A DNA stretch of 64,000 bases from an uncultured Pelagibacteraceae bacterium (lineage in GTDB: Bacteria; Pseudomonadota; Alphaproteobacteria; Pelagibacterales; Pelagibacteraceae), in assembly GCA_902604005.1 (NCBI GenBank), contig CACKXH010000001.1, positions 1 through 64,000 of the forward strand, given 5' to 3'. Position 1 is the first letter of the stretch; every line of letters begins with the position of its first letter. The notes under the pieces are model-generated. The model saw nothing but the letters and a program-made list of their open reading frames with translations, had not been told where the DNA came from and ran no database searches. Below are positions 42,000 to 51,651 of the stretch, piece after piece. The translations under genes were made by a program, and so were the position numbers.

Positions 42000-42915
42000 T
42001 ATTGTTGCTGTACAAGGAAACCATCCTTCTACTTTAAATCCAAAAACTGATACTAGTATTTTTTTGGCCAACGAAATTCAGAATAAAAAATATAAGATAT
42101 TTTATTATGATCCTAAAGATTTATCAGTAATTAATTCTAAAATTATTGCTAAAGGTTTTTTTGTAAAGTTTGATTATAATAAAAAAAAATTTTTTAAAAT
42201 ATTAAAAAAACAAAAACTAGAACTTGTAAAATGTAAATTTATTCTAATAAGACAAGATCCCCCTTTTAATCTCGAATATATTTCTACAACCTATATTCTT
42301 GATAAAATCAAAAAAAAGGTAAAAATTATTAATAATCCAACATCGATTAGAAATATTTCTGAGAAACTTTATTCAATCAACTATCAAAAATTCATGCCTA
42401 ATTCTATTTTTACACAAAATATAGCTGAAATTAAAAAATTTTTTAAAATACATAAAAAAATAATTATAAAACCTATTCATAGCTATAGTGGTAATGACAT
42501 CCTTTTATTAAGTAAATTTAATCTCATAATAATTAAAAAATTTATAAAAAAACATAATCATATTATGTGTCAAAAATACTTGCCAAAAATTAGCCAAGGA
42601 GATAAACGAGTTTTTTTAATTAATGGTAAAGTTGTTGGTGCAATATCAAGAATACCCAAAAAAGGATCTTTTTTAAGCAATTTGAGCAAAGGAGCAAAAG
42701 CCAAAAATACCAAGTTAACTAAAATTGAAAAAAAAATATCAGAATTAATTGCTAAAAATTTAAAAAGAGAAAATATTTTTTTTGCTGGGATTGATTTTAT
42801 TGATCAAAAACTTAATGGAGATATTAACGTTACCTCCCCTACTGGTTTAAAAACATTATATGATCTTTCAAAAATTAATCTTGCTAAAACTTTTTGGAAA
42901 GAATTAAAAGCGTGA
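41980..42915 (+). CDS. gshB: glutathione synthase (likely start at 41989)
   Basis: LIRQDPPFNLEYISTTYIL, IIKPIHSYSGNDI, GDKRVFLINGKVVGAISRIP, GIDFID...NVTSPTGL. Confidence 0.92.
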   Translation: MNYMTNNIVAVQGNHPSTLNPKTDTSIFLANEIQNKKYKIFYYDPKDLSVINSKIIAKGFFVKFDYNKKKFFKILKKQKLELVKCKFILIRQDPPFNLEYISTTYILDKIKKKVKIINNPTSIRNISEKLYSINYQKFMPNSIFTQNIAEIKKFFKIHKKIIIKPIHSYSGNDILLLSKFNLIIIKKFIKKHNHIMCQKYLPKISQGDKRVFLINGKVVGAISRIPKKGSFLSNLSKGAKAKNTKLTKIEKKISELIAKNLKRENIFFAGIDFIDQKLNGDINVTSPTGLKTLYDLSKINLAKTFWKELKA

Positions 42916-43772
42916 ATAATCTGACAGACCAACAAAAAGGCTCACTACTTGCATTTATAGCAGTAATGTTTATTACACCAGACTCTTTATTTATAAGACT
43001 GTCGAATGTTGATACATGGGGATTGGTTTTTTATAGAGGTATAATTCCTTTTTTCACTGTCTTTTTAGTAATGTTGTTAATTTATAAATTAAATTTTTTT
43101 AAGATTCTTTTTTCTAGTGGTTATCATGGACTTATTTACATAGGAACATTTAGTATTACAAATATTACTTTTGTAGTTTCAATTCAAAATACCAATGTAG
43201 CAAATACTTTAGTAATGATAGCTACTGCTCCAATGTTGTCAGCAATTTTAGGAGCAATTTTTCTAAAAGAACCTCCTGATAGAAAAACTTGGATATCTAT
43301 AATCATTACCTTTATAGCAATAATCTATATTTTTTTTGACTCTATAAAAATAGGAAACTTCTATGGAGATATTTTGGGATTTATTACTGCTATAGGTTTA
43401 GCTGTGGGTGCTGTTACTATACGTTCGGCAAAATCTAAAAATTTAGTTCCTGCTGCAGTTGTAGGTAAACTATTAGTTGCTACTTTTGCATTATTTTTTA
43501 TAGAAAGTTTCTTTCTTGAAAACCAAGACTTAATTATTATTCCTTTAATGTGTATTTTGTGTGTAGCTATACCATTTGTTTTGGTAACTATTGCTCCAAG
43601 GTTTATTCCTGCAGCTGAGGTAAATCTATTTTTTTTACTAGAGACAATTATAGGACCTATCTGGGTTTGGCTGATAATTAAAGAGCAACCAAGTTTAGAA
43701 ACACTTCAAGGTGGTATAATTATTATTATCACTATCGCAATCCACTCTTTTTTGAAGCTCAAAAAAAATTAA
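42912..43772 (+). CDS. EamA/DMT-family transporter
   Basis: About 10 TM segments in two repeats, PAAEVNLFFLLETIIGPIWVWL. GTG at 42912 overlaps the gshB stop; the track start (42894) lies inside gshB. Confidence 0.85.
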   Translation: MNNLTDQQKGSLLAFIAVMFITPDSLFIRLSNVDTWGLVFYRGIIPFFTVFLVMLLIYKLNFFKILFSSGYHGLIYIGTFSITNITFVVSIQNTNVANTLVMIATAPMLSAILGAIFLKEPPDRKTWISIIITFIAIIYIFFDSIKIGNFYGDILGFITAIGLAVGAVTIRSAKSKNLVPAAVVGKLLVATFALFFIESFFLENQDLIIIPLMCILCVAIPFVLVTIAPRFIPAAEVNLFFLLETIIGPIWVWLIIKEQPSLETLQGGIIIIITIAIHSFLKLKKN

Positions 43773-43816
43773 AACAAGATCTAAAATAACTTGATTTGGC
43801 CACAAATCAGAAATAG

Positions 43817-45118
43817 ATGTCACTTTCTATGAACAAAGTATTAAAAAATTCTTGGGCATTATTTTTAGGAATGGGATTCATAATGATGGCTTATGGCTTT
43901 CAGGGTTCTCTCCTTGGTGTAAGAGCGGTTCAAGAAGAATTTAGTTTGACTGCCACAGGATTTATGATGTCTGGATATTTTGTAGGATACTTCATAGGTG
44001 CAGCAACTATTCCAAATATAATCTCTAGAGTTGGTCACATTAGAGTTTTTGCTGCTTTTGCTTCATTGGCCTCTTTAGTTATCTTGGTACATTCTATTTT
44101 GATAAACCCATTTATTTGGTTTTTGTTAAGAGTATTAACAGGAATTAGCATGGTATGTATTTATACTGTAGCTGAAAGTTGGTTAAATGATAGATCCACT
44201 AACAAAAATAGAGGAAGTGTATTGTCTATATATATGGTCATATTATATGGCTCTATGGGTACTGGTATGTTTCTATTAAATTTTAGTAGTCCAGAAAATT
44301 TTCAACCATTTATTTTAGTTTCTGTAATTACATCAGCAGCTCTAATTCCTATTTTATTAACTAAAAAAAAACCACCTACATTTAAAAAAATTAAAGCAAT
44401 GTCGCTCAAAGAACTTTATGAAGCTTCTCCATTTGGTATTGTAAGTTCTTTTTTTTATGGGACAATTCAGTCAGCTTTATTTACCCTACTAGCAGTATAT
44501 GCAACATCAATGAACTTCACAATATTTGAAATATCAGTTGTTACATTCCTTTTGGCTGTTTCTGGAGCTGTTTCTCAATTTCCTATTGGAAAAATTTCAG
44601 ACATGTATGATAGAAGAAAAGTTATAGTTTTTTCTACATTTGGAGCATCAATATTTGCTTTGCTTGCAATCTTAGTTTCAAGACAAATGTATTTACCTGA
44701 GGGACTCGCAACAAGTAAAACTTGGTTTTATATTTTTCTTATTCTTTTTTCTTTTTGTAGTCTTCCAATGTTTTCTCAAATTTTAGCTCATACTAATGAC
44801 TATATCCCAAAAGAAAAATTTGTTGCTGCAGGTGCTGGTCTTCAATTTGTTTTTGGATTAGGTGCAATTAGTGGTCCCTTTTTATGCTCAGTATTTATGG
44901 ATATTGTTGGATCGAATGGTTTTTTTATTTTTTTATTCTTCTTTCATGGAATTATTGGAATTTTTGGAATTTACAGAATGAGAATTAGAAAAACAGTTGA
45001 CAATCCAGACTCACAATTTGTTGCAATGCCTCAAACTATTACTCCTGCTGGCATTGAGCTTAACCCCACAACTGAACCTATCGAAGAACCAATAAAAGAG
45101 GAAAATAAAGTAATTTAA
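43817..45118 (+). CDS. MFS transporter (YcaD-like)
   Basis: About 12 TMs, GYFVGYFIGAATIPNII, AESWLNDRSTNKNRGSVLSIYMV, GKISDMYDRRKVI. Confidence 0.85.
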   Translation: MSLSMNKVLKNSWALFLGMGFIMMAYGFQGSLLGVRAVQEEFSLTATGFMMSGYFVGYFIGAATIPNIISRVGHIRVFAAFASLASLVILVHSILINPFIWFLLRVLTGISMVCIYTVAESWLNDRSTNKNRGSVLSIYMVILYGSMGTGMFLLNFSSPENFQPFILVSVITSAALIPILLTKKKPPTFKKIKAMSLKELYEASPFGIVSSFFYGTIQSALFTLLAVYATSMNFTIFEISVVTFLLAVSGAVSQFPIGKISDMYDRRKVIVFSTFGASIFALLAILVSRQMYLPEGLATSKTWFYIFLILFSFCSLPMFSQILAHTNDYIPKEKFVAAGAGLQFVFGLGAISGPFLCSVFMDIVGSNGFFIFLFFFHGIIGIFGIYRMRIRKTVDNPDSQFVAMPQTITPAGIELNPTTEPIEEPIKEENKVI

Positions 45119-45216
45119 TTTCAAAAAAAGCATAAAATCGCTTACAAGTTGAAACTCAAAATAGTCAGTTGATCTAAAAGAATAATTAAAAAAGTTCTTG
45201 AGTAAAATTTAAATCT

Positions 45217-46050
45217 TTGTTGAAATTAAAAAAATATAAAATGACTAAAAAAACAAAATTAAAAAATAAAAGAAATAATAAACCCAAAAAAATTGGTCTT
45301 CTTTTTAATAAAGTATTTGAACAATATAAAAAAAATCAAAAAATAAACGAAAAGAAAGAAATCAAATTAAAAGAAGAAAACATTAAAAAAGAATTAATCA
45401 AAATCAAGTTAAAAGAAAAAGAACAAAAAACTAAAGAAGAAGATTTAAAAAAGATAGAGGATCAAATTAAGAAAAAAGATGATGATTTAAGAAAAAAAGA
45501 TCTTAGATTAATTCAGAAAGATGATGATTTAAGATTTAAAGAAAAGGATCAAAAAATTAAAGAAAAAGAAATTCTAAATAAAGAACAAAATCTAAAACTA
45601 AAAGATGAACAACTAAAAACTAAAGAATTATCTTTGAAAGATAAAGAGGAAAATATAAGAAAAATTGAAAAAGATCAGAAAAAAAAGGCTGAAGAACTTA
45701 AATTTAATTCAGATGCTCAAGAACGAAAAGAAATAGATCTTAAGGTAAGAGAAGAAGAACAAAAGAAAAAAGATCTTAAAGAATCTAGGAAAAAACAAAG
45801 AGAACTTAAATTAAAGGAAGAAGAGGAAAATCGTCAAAAAGATCTTGAAGCTCAGAGAATAAAAGAATGGGAAGATAAGTTTGATGAGGAACAAAGAATC
45901 AAATTAAAAGAAGAAATCCAAAAAGAAGAGAGATTAAAAAGAAGAGAACAGCTGAGAAAAGCAATAGAAGAAGAAAAAGATAGGGCTCTACAAGATGAAC
46001 TATTTAAAAGATTAGATGATTTCGAAGTAAACGAAACTAAAAAAAATTAG
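45217..46050 (+). CDS. Lys/Glu-rich, probably continuous-helix/coiled-coil protein of unknown function (TTG track start; ATG at 45241)
   Basis: Over 200 residues of K/E/D/L/R/Q-rich sequence with recurring KDDDLR, KEKDQKIKEKE, KxKDEQLKTKELSLKDKEE units; Gly/Pro essentially absent from the body. Confidence 0.7.
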   Translation: MLKLKKYKMTKKTKLKNKRNNKPKKIGLLFNKVFEQYKKNQKINEKKEIKLKEENIKKELIKIKLKEKEQKTKEEDLKKIEDQIKKKDDDLRKKDLRLIQKDDDLRFKEKDQKIKEKEILNKEQNLKLKDEQLKTKELSLKDKEENIRKIEKDQKKKAEELKFNSDAQERKEIDLKVREEEQKKKDLKESRKKQRELKLKEEEENRQKDLEAQRIKEWEDKFDEEQRIKLKEEIQKEERLKRREQLRKAIEEEKDRALQDELFKRLDDFEVNETKKN

Positions 46051-46119
46051 ACGATTATTTATCACCTAAAAAAAATTATAAATCTAATAATTAAGAGATG
46101 AAATGAATTCTTAGGTTGT

Positions 46120-46347
46120 ATGAATAAAGAAAACACAAGGAAACTTTGGAAAATTATTCAAGAGACTGGCGATTACTTAGATGGTCAACTACCAGACCAT
46201 CCAAATCATCCTAACGGAAGAAATCCTTATGCTCACATTGCATTATGTATAAAAAAAAATTTTAATAACAGCTATAAAGATATTGCAGATGAAAAATTTA
46301 ATGAGGTCTTGAAATATATTGAATTTTTAAAAGATAATCCTAGTTAA
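46120..46347 (+). CDS. Small conserved-looking protein of unknown function (possible ORF6C-like motif)
   Basis: 75 aa: DGQLPDHPNHPNGRNPYAHIALCIKKNFNNSYKDIADEKFNEVLKYIEFL; the C-terminal pattern recalls phage antirepressor C-termini. Confidence 0.55.
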   Translation: MNKENTRKLWKIIQETGDYLDGQLPDHPNHPNGRNPYAHIALCIKKNFNNSYKDIADEKFNEVLKYIEFLKDNPS

Positions 46348-46451
46348 ATTATTTTTTAGCAAATACTTTATTTAATCCACTCTGAAATATCAAAGAGTAT
46401 CCTTTATCTTTAAAAAATTTAATTTTATCCTCTTTAATAAAATAACTTTCT

Positions 46452-47567
46452 TCATTGATTTGGAAAATAATCTTTTAAATCTCCATCCCTAAAAACATCT
46501 GCAGTACAACAATGAAGACCTCCCCCAAAAGCATAAGCATCTCTCAACTCGACAGGTATTACTTCCATTCCAATTTTATCTAGTTGTTCTGCTTGGTATT
46601 TTTCACTTTTTTCAACACAAACCGTTTTAGGATCTAAAACTAAAACATTCATTGAAAGCCAAACAGAAGAATAACAAAGAGGAGGTGGTTCGTTATGAGC
46701 TGGTTGTGCAGCATCAATTATTTCCCATCCATTTTTTTCAAATAATTCTCTTTGTTTTTTTGGAAGTCTTCTTTGCGGATTATTTATAATTAAGCCTTCT
46801 TTAATAGGTGTAAAAGTTGCATCAATATGAATTGGATATGGGTCTCCTGGAAAGTTAACAGCGTGAATTCTATGATCTTTATAATGTCTTTTTAACCAAT
46901 CTATTCCTTTTAAATTCGTGGTAAAACCATGTTGAACTACTAGGTCTTTACCAAATCTTAAAACATCTGCAGCATCAAATAATGGTTCTTCTTCTGTAGT
47001 AACAAAAAATTTTTCTTCAGTCCATTTAAGTCTTTTCTGAATTCCTATCTTGTCTGATAAATAATCTTTTCGATAATCAGCATCTGTTAGTCTTGGTTTT
47101 GGTGCAGATTCATGACGCATATTAGAATCTTGATTATAATATTCTTTTAAAAGGGGCCTATAACAAAGATACTCAAACCATCTACATCTATAACTCATTG
47201 TTGCTTCTAATATTTCATTTCCAACTGTAAGAAGTACATCTCTAGGTGGCATACAGCCAAACATTGTTTCTGCCTTCCAGTCGGGCGTTGATGTTAATTG
47301 ATTAAAATCTAATGGCGTAGGTCTATCCACTATAATTCCTCGTTTTTTTAAAATATTTGAAAAATCATCCAACAATTGATTAGCTTTATCTATTGTATCT
47401 TTAGTTCTAGGACCAAACTTACCTCGCATATCTGAGTCTTCTGGCACTTTAGCATCCAAAGCTGGTTCTGGTGCAGGTATGCAAGTACCATCGGCTCTTC
47501 CAACAATTACGTGTTTAAGTGGATCCCACTCATTCCAGCTATTTACGATAGTTTTATTTTTTGTCAT
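46452..47567 (-). CDS. glycine (L-arginine:glycine) amidinotransferase family
   Basis: NSWNEWDPLKHVIVGRADG, FDAADVLRFGKDLVVQ, GDPYPIHIDATFTPIKEGL, LSMNVLVLDPK, FGGGLHCCTADV (active-site HC). Confidence 0.9.
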   Translation of the reverse strand: MTKNKTIVNSWNEWDPLKHVIVGRADGTCIPAPEPALDAKVPEDSDMRGKFGPRTKDTIDKANQLLDDFSNILKKRGIIVDRPTPLDFNQLTSTPDWKAETMFGCMPPRDVLLTVGNEILEATMSYRCRWFEYLCYRPLLKEYYNQDSNMRHESAPKPRLTDADYRKDYLSDKIGIQKRLKWTEEKFFVTTEEEPLFDAADVLRFGKDLVVQHGFTTNLKGIDWLKRHYKDHRIHAVNFPGDPYPIHIDATFTPIKEGLIINNPQRRLPKKQRELFEKNGWEIIDAAQPAHNEPPPLCYSSVWLSMNVLVLDPKTVCVEKSEKYQAEQLDKIGMEVIPVELRDAYAFGGGLHCCTADVFRDGDLKDYFPNQ

Positions 47568-47574
47568 TTTGATA

Positions 47575-48786
47575 TTAAATAATATTATGGTCTGGTCCGA
47601 AAGGAAATTTAGTTATATTTTCTGCCCCATTTTTACTAATCACTAAAATATCATGTTCACGATATCCACCAGATCCTGATTTTCCTTCAGGTATTAAAAT
47701 CATAGGTTCCATTGAAACAACCATATTCTCCTTTAAGATTGTATTATTATCTTCTCTTAGTTCTAAACCGCTCTCCCTTCCATAAAAATGTGAAAGAACT
47801 CCAAATGAATGGCCATAACCAAAAGTTCTGTATTGTAAATAACCTAGTTCAGCAAAAAGCTCGTTTAACTCATTACAAACATCTGAGCACTTAACTCCAG
47901 GTTTAATGAGTTCAAGTCCTCTTTTGTGTACTTTAACATTTGCTTCCCAGGCTTTTAAAGATGCATCATCAACTGAATCTAAAAAAAGAGTTCTTTCTAA
48001 AGCCGTATAATATCCTGATATCATTGGAAAAGTATTTAGTGATAAAATATCACCTTTGATTAATCTACGATTTGTTTTTGGATTATGAGCACCATCAGTA
48101 TTTATTCCAGATTGAAACCAAACCCAAGTATCCATATATTCTGCATCAGGATAGGTCTTTGCTATCTCTATTTCCATCTTATCTCTTCCAGTAATAGCTA
48201 TTTCAATTTCTGTGGCACCCTCTTTTATGTTTTTAATAATTTCGTATCCACCAATATCAGCAATCCTTGCACCATTTCTAATAATTTCTATTTCTTCATG
48301 AGATTTTATCATTCTAAGTTTCATTAATTCTTTTGATATATCGCTAAAAAAAGAGAAAGTAAAAATAGAGCCAATTTTTTCCCTCATATCTAAAGTAATA
48401 TGATCATTTTCTATTCCTATATTTTTAGGAGGATCATTTCTTCCAATTATAGAGACTATTGCTTTTAAAAAGTTGTCCTTTTTCCAATCTGTATAAATAA
48501 CGTTATCACAATGAGATCTACGCCAAGGCTGAGAGGCATCTATATTTGCAGAAATAGTTGAAATTTTATTTTCTGTAATAATACACCCATAAGGTCTCCC
48601 AAAGGAACAATAAATAAAGCCAGTATAATATGCTATATTATGCATTGAAGTTAAAATAATCATATCAATATTCTTATCAGACATTACTTCTCTAATTTTA
48701 GTAAGTCTTTTTTGATATTCTTTTTCAGAAAAAGGAAGTTTAGATTTTTTTCCATTTTTCAATTTAAAAAAATCTGGTCTTTCCAT
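47575..48786 (-). CDS. creatinase (creatine amidinohydrolase) / M24 family
   Basis: YTGFIYCSFGRPYGCIITENKISTISANIDASQPWRRSHCDNVIYTDWKKDN, DTWVWFQSGINTDGAHNP, GDILSLNTFPMISGYYTALERTLFLD, YRTFGYGHSFGVLSHFYGRESGLELRED, VVSMEPMI, GGYREHDIL...ENITKFPFGP: close to Pseudomonas creatinase as recalled. Confidence 0.88.
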   Translation of the reverse strand: MERPDFFKLKNGKKSKLPFSEKEYQKRLTKIREVMSDKNIDMIILTSMHNIAYYTGFIYCSFGRPYGCIITENKISTISANIDASQPWRRSHCDNVIYTDWKKDNFLKAIVSIIGRNDPPKNIGIENDHITLDMREKIGSIFTFSFFSDISKELMKLRMIKSHEEIEIIRNGARIADIGGYEIIKNIKEGATEIEIAITGRDKMEIEIAKTYPDAEYMDTWVWFQSGINTDGAHNPKTNRRLIKGDILSLNTFPMISGYYTALERTLFLDSVDDASLKAWEANVKVHKRGLELIKPGVKCSDVCNELNELFAELGYLQYRTFGYGHSFGVLSHFYGRESGLELREDNNTILKENMVVSMEPMILIPEGKSGSGGYREHDILVISKNGAENITKFPFGPDHNII

Positions 48787-48798
48787 AAGCTTAGAAAT

Positions 48799-49704
48799 TT
48801 AATTTAATGCAATAAATCTTCTATTAGTCCTCATTATGAGACTATAATAAGTGATTGATAAAAATAGAAAAAATCCTCCAATTATAGTATTTGTGCTTGG
48901 AATTTCATTAATACCAAATAATGGCAACCAAACCCAAAAAATACCACCTATGACCTCAGTTAATGATAATAAGGTAAGTTCAGCTGCTGGAATAGCTTTT
49001 GAACCAATAGAGTAAAGAATTAAACCAAAGCAAACTATGGTTCCATGTAAAGAAAAAAGTGTTCCGTTATAACTTGTTGAGAAAAAAACTAAATCCTTAG
49101 TTAAAATGAAAATAGTTGCTACCATAAAACAAAAAAATCCTGAAAATGCTACTGTTGTGAACTTTGGTGTTTCTTTTCTCCATCGTAAAGTAACTGAAAA
49201 AACTGAAAAACCTATAGAAGATGCTAAGCCAAATATAAAACCAATAAGAGATGCTTTATTGGTATTTCCAAATGCCATTATTACAATTCCAATAGTTGCC
49301 ATAATTATTGCTATCCAAACATTTAAGGAAATTTTTTCCCTTAAAAACAAAAAACCTAATAACGCAGTAAAAAAAGGCATAGCAGCTAAACATAATAAAG
49401 TAATTGCAGCGCTAGTATTTGTAATTGAGTATATAAAAGTAATCATAGCTATTCCTAAACCTGTACCTCCAATTAATCCGGATATTCCTATCTTAAAATA
49501 ATTTCTATAAAATTTTTTTCCTTCTTCAAAGAAAAGATAAAGATTTAAAACAATAAAAATTGTTAAACCTCTTCCAAAAATGTATTGCCAAGGGACCAAT
49601 TCTGGTTGATCCATATATCTAACAACTAAAGGGCCAAAAGACCAAAGGAGTCCAGCAAATAGAACTACTGGAACTGCTATTTTTTCATTTTTTAACTCAA
49701 TCAT
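48799..49704 (-). CDS. EamA/DMT-family transporter
   Basis: About 10 TMs, PAAELTLLSLTEVIGGIFWVWLPLFGINE; same strand and 12 bp from creatinase. Confidence 0.85.
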   Translation of the reverse strand: MIELKNEKIAVPVVLFAGLLWSFGPLVVRYMDQPELVPWQYIFGRGLTIFIVLNLYLFFEEGKKFYRNYFKIGISGLIGGTGLGIAMITFIYSITNTSAAITLLCLAAMPFFTALLGFLFLREKISLNVWIAIIMATIGIVIMAFGNTNKASLIGFIFGLASSIGFSVFSVTLRWRKETPKFTTVAFSGFFCFMVATIFILTKDLVFFSTSYNGTLFSLHGTIVCFGLILYSIGSKAIPAAELTLLSLTEVIGGIFWVWLPLFGINEIPSTNTIIGGFFLFLSITYYSLIMRTNRRFIALN

Positions 49705-49754
49705 TTCTAATATTTAATTCTAAATAGTTTGAACTACAACAAAAATGACGTCAG

Positions 49755-51008
49755 TTAAAATAATATTTTATTTGGATGATTTGGAAAAAAACAATCAACT
49801 ATGTCTCCCTTTTTAAAATTTGATTTCCCTGAGGGTAATAAAGTCCAGATATTTGATTTAATAAATGATTGAATTCTAAAAGACTCTTGTCCTTTAAGGA
49901 CTTCAACCTCTACTTTGCCATTTTGGGTTGTATAAATTTTACTTTTAACAAAACGAGTAAAATTATTTTTTTTTGTAAATTTATTTTTTAAAATAGCTTT
50001 AAGAGGTTTTTCCTCTTCTATCCCCAGTAAATCCTGTAAATAAGGATAAACAAAGAATCTAAAACAAGCTGCTGAAGAAATAGGATTCCCTGGAAGACCA
50101 AAAATTGCTTTTTGTTTTCCTCTAAATTTTGCAAACAAAATTGGTTTTCCTGGTCTAATAGCAATACCTTTAAAAAAACTAGAGAGTTTAAATTTTTTAA
50201 CAACAGACGGAACATAATCAAACTTTCCAGCTGATACTGCCCCAGAAGTAATAATGATATCAATTTTTGAATTCAACATTTTTTTTATTTTTTTCTCAAA
50301 AGTCAATTCGTCTTTATCTCTTAAAATTCCACCATTAGTAAAATCAAATAAAAAATTTTTATTTAAAGATTGAATATAATAACTATTAGAATTTCTAATT
50401 TTCCAATCGGGAATTTTTTCCTGATTTGTTATTTCATTACCCGTTGAAAAAAATAATATTTTAGGTATTTTTTTTACCTTAATATTTTTTATTCCTAACG
50501 TTTTTAAAGCCATAATATGATTAGATTTTAAAATTGTCCCTTTTTTAATTAATAAATCTTTTTTTTTAAAATCTGAACCTTTAAATCTTATATGTTGAAA
50601 TTTTTTAATTTTTCTATCTAGAAAAATATATGAAGATTTTTTTTTATTTGGATAAAAAACTATTTGTTCAATAGGTATTATTGTATCAAAACCTTTTGGA
50701 ATTATTCCTCCAGTCATAATCTCAACAGTTTGAAATTTTTTACGTTTTAAATTAAATGGTTTATCCCCCGCAGCAACTGAACCTAAAATTTTAAATAGTT
50801 TATTTTTTTTTTTAGTTAAATTTTTTGTATCTTTTGAATTTATAGCAAATCCATCAAAAGCAGCATTATCGGCTGCAGGATTATTTACTTCGCTATAAAT
50901 ATTTGATGCTGAAACTCTATTTAAACAATTAATACTTTTTATGGTTTCATTTCTAATTAATATTTTTGACCTTTTTAACCTATGTTTTGATTGTTTATAA
51001 CTAATCAT
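49755..51008 (-). CDS. moeA: molybdopterin molybdenumtransferase
   Basis: NPAADNAAFDGFAINSKDT, GDKPF, IMTGGIIPKGFDTIIPIEQ, STGNEI, ITSGAVSAGKFDY, GLPGNPISSAACF. Confidence 0.94.
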   Translation of the reverse strand: MISYKQSKHRLKRSKILIRNETIKSINCLNRVSASNIYSEVNNPAADNAAFDGFAINSKDTKNLTKKKNKLFKILGSVAAGDKPFNLKRKKFQTVEIMTGGIIPKGFDTIIPIEQIVFYPNKKKSSYIFLDRKIKKFQHIRFKGSDFKKKDLLIKKGTILKSNHIMALKTLGIKNIKVKKIPKILFFSTGNEITNQEKIPDWKIRNSNSYYIQSLNKNFLFDFTNGGILRDKDELTFEKKIKKMLNSKIDIIITSGAVSAGKFDYVPSVVKKFKLSSFFKGIAIRPGKPILFAKFRGKQKAIFGLPGNPISSAACFRFFVYPYLQDLLGIEEEKPLKAILKNKFTKKNNFTRFVKSKIYTTQNGKVEVEVLKGQESFRIQSFIKSNIWTLLPSGKSNFKKGDIVDCFFPNHPNKILF

Positions 51009-51609
51009 CTTTCATCATATTTCTAGCTTTATCCAAATCTTCTTTTGTATTTATATTAAAAAAAGGATCATTATTTTTATACTTAATATTAATTATATTT
51101 ACACCTACAGAATTTGCCCAAAGTTCTACTTTTCGTTCACCTTTAAGCAAATCAGTTTCCAACTGATCAATCAATTCTAAAGACCATAGTCCAAAAATAT
51201 TATGTCTTGTCTTGTTACTTTTAATAAAAAATAATCTATTTTTCTTAATTTGAACGCTTTCATAAAAACTTTTTAATTCTTTTTTTGTGAAAAAAGGAGT
51301 GTCTGAAGGAAAAGAAGATATCCACTTATATTTTTTGTTATTTTTTTTAACCCATTTCATTGCTGATAAAATTCCTCCTAATGGCCCAAGTCCTTCCTTA
51401 AAATCTTTTATCATTGAAATTTTTTTGGATACTTCAAATTTAATAGGCTTATTTGCCACTATTAATATTTCATTAAATTCATCTATGATTTCAGAAAGAA
51501 CATGATCTATCAATATTTTCCCATTTAATTTAACTTGAGACTTATCTTGTCCAAATCTTTGGGACTTTCCTCCTGCTAGTACAACTCCTAAAATCTTGTT
51601 ATGATCCAT
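51001..51609 (-). CDS. mobA: molybdenum cofactor guanylyltransferase
   Basis: GVVLAGGKSQRFGQDKSQVKLNGK, GPLGGILSAM, SSFPSDTPF. Confidence 0.93.
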   Translation of the reverse strand: MDHNKILGVVLAGGKSQRFGQDKSQVKLNGKILIDHVLSEIIDEFNEILIVANKPIKFEVSKKISMIKDFKEGLGPLGGILSAMKWVKKNNKKYKWISSFPSDTPFFTKKELKSFYESVQIKKNRLFFIKSNKTRHNIFGLWSLELIDQLETDLLKGERKVELWANSVGVNIINIKYKNNDPFFNINTKEDLDKARNMMKDD

Positions 51610-51651
51610 TAAACAAAATATAAAACATTAAAATTTGATTTAAAAGATAAT

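Noticed and set aside
46379-46398. ACTCT...AGAGT hairpin as a terminator
   Set aside because: Only a 5-bp stem with a long loop and no adjacent U-tract of convincing form.
49106-49501. 131-aa plus-strand ORF antisense to the DMT transporter
   Set aside because: Complement of a well-supported membrane protein gene; no recognisable family; shadow ORF.
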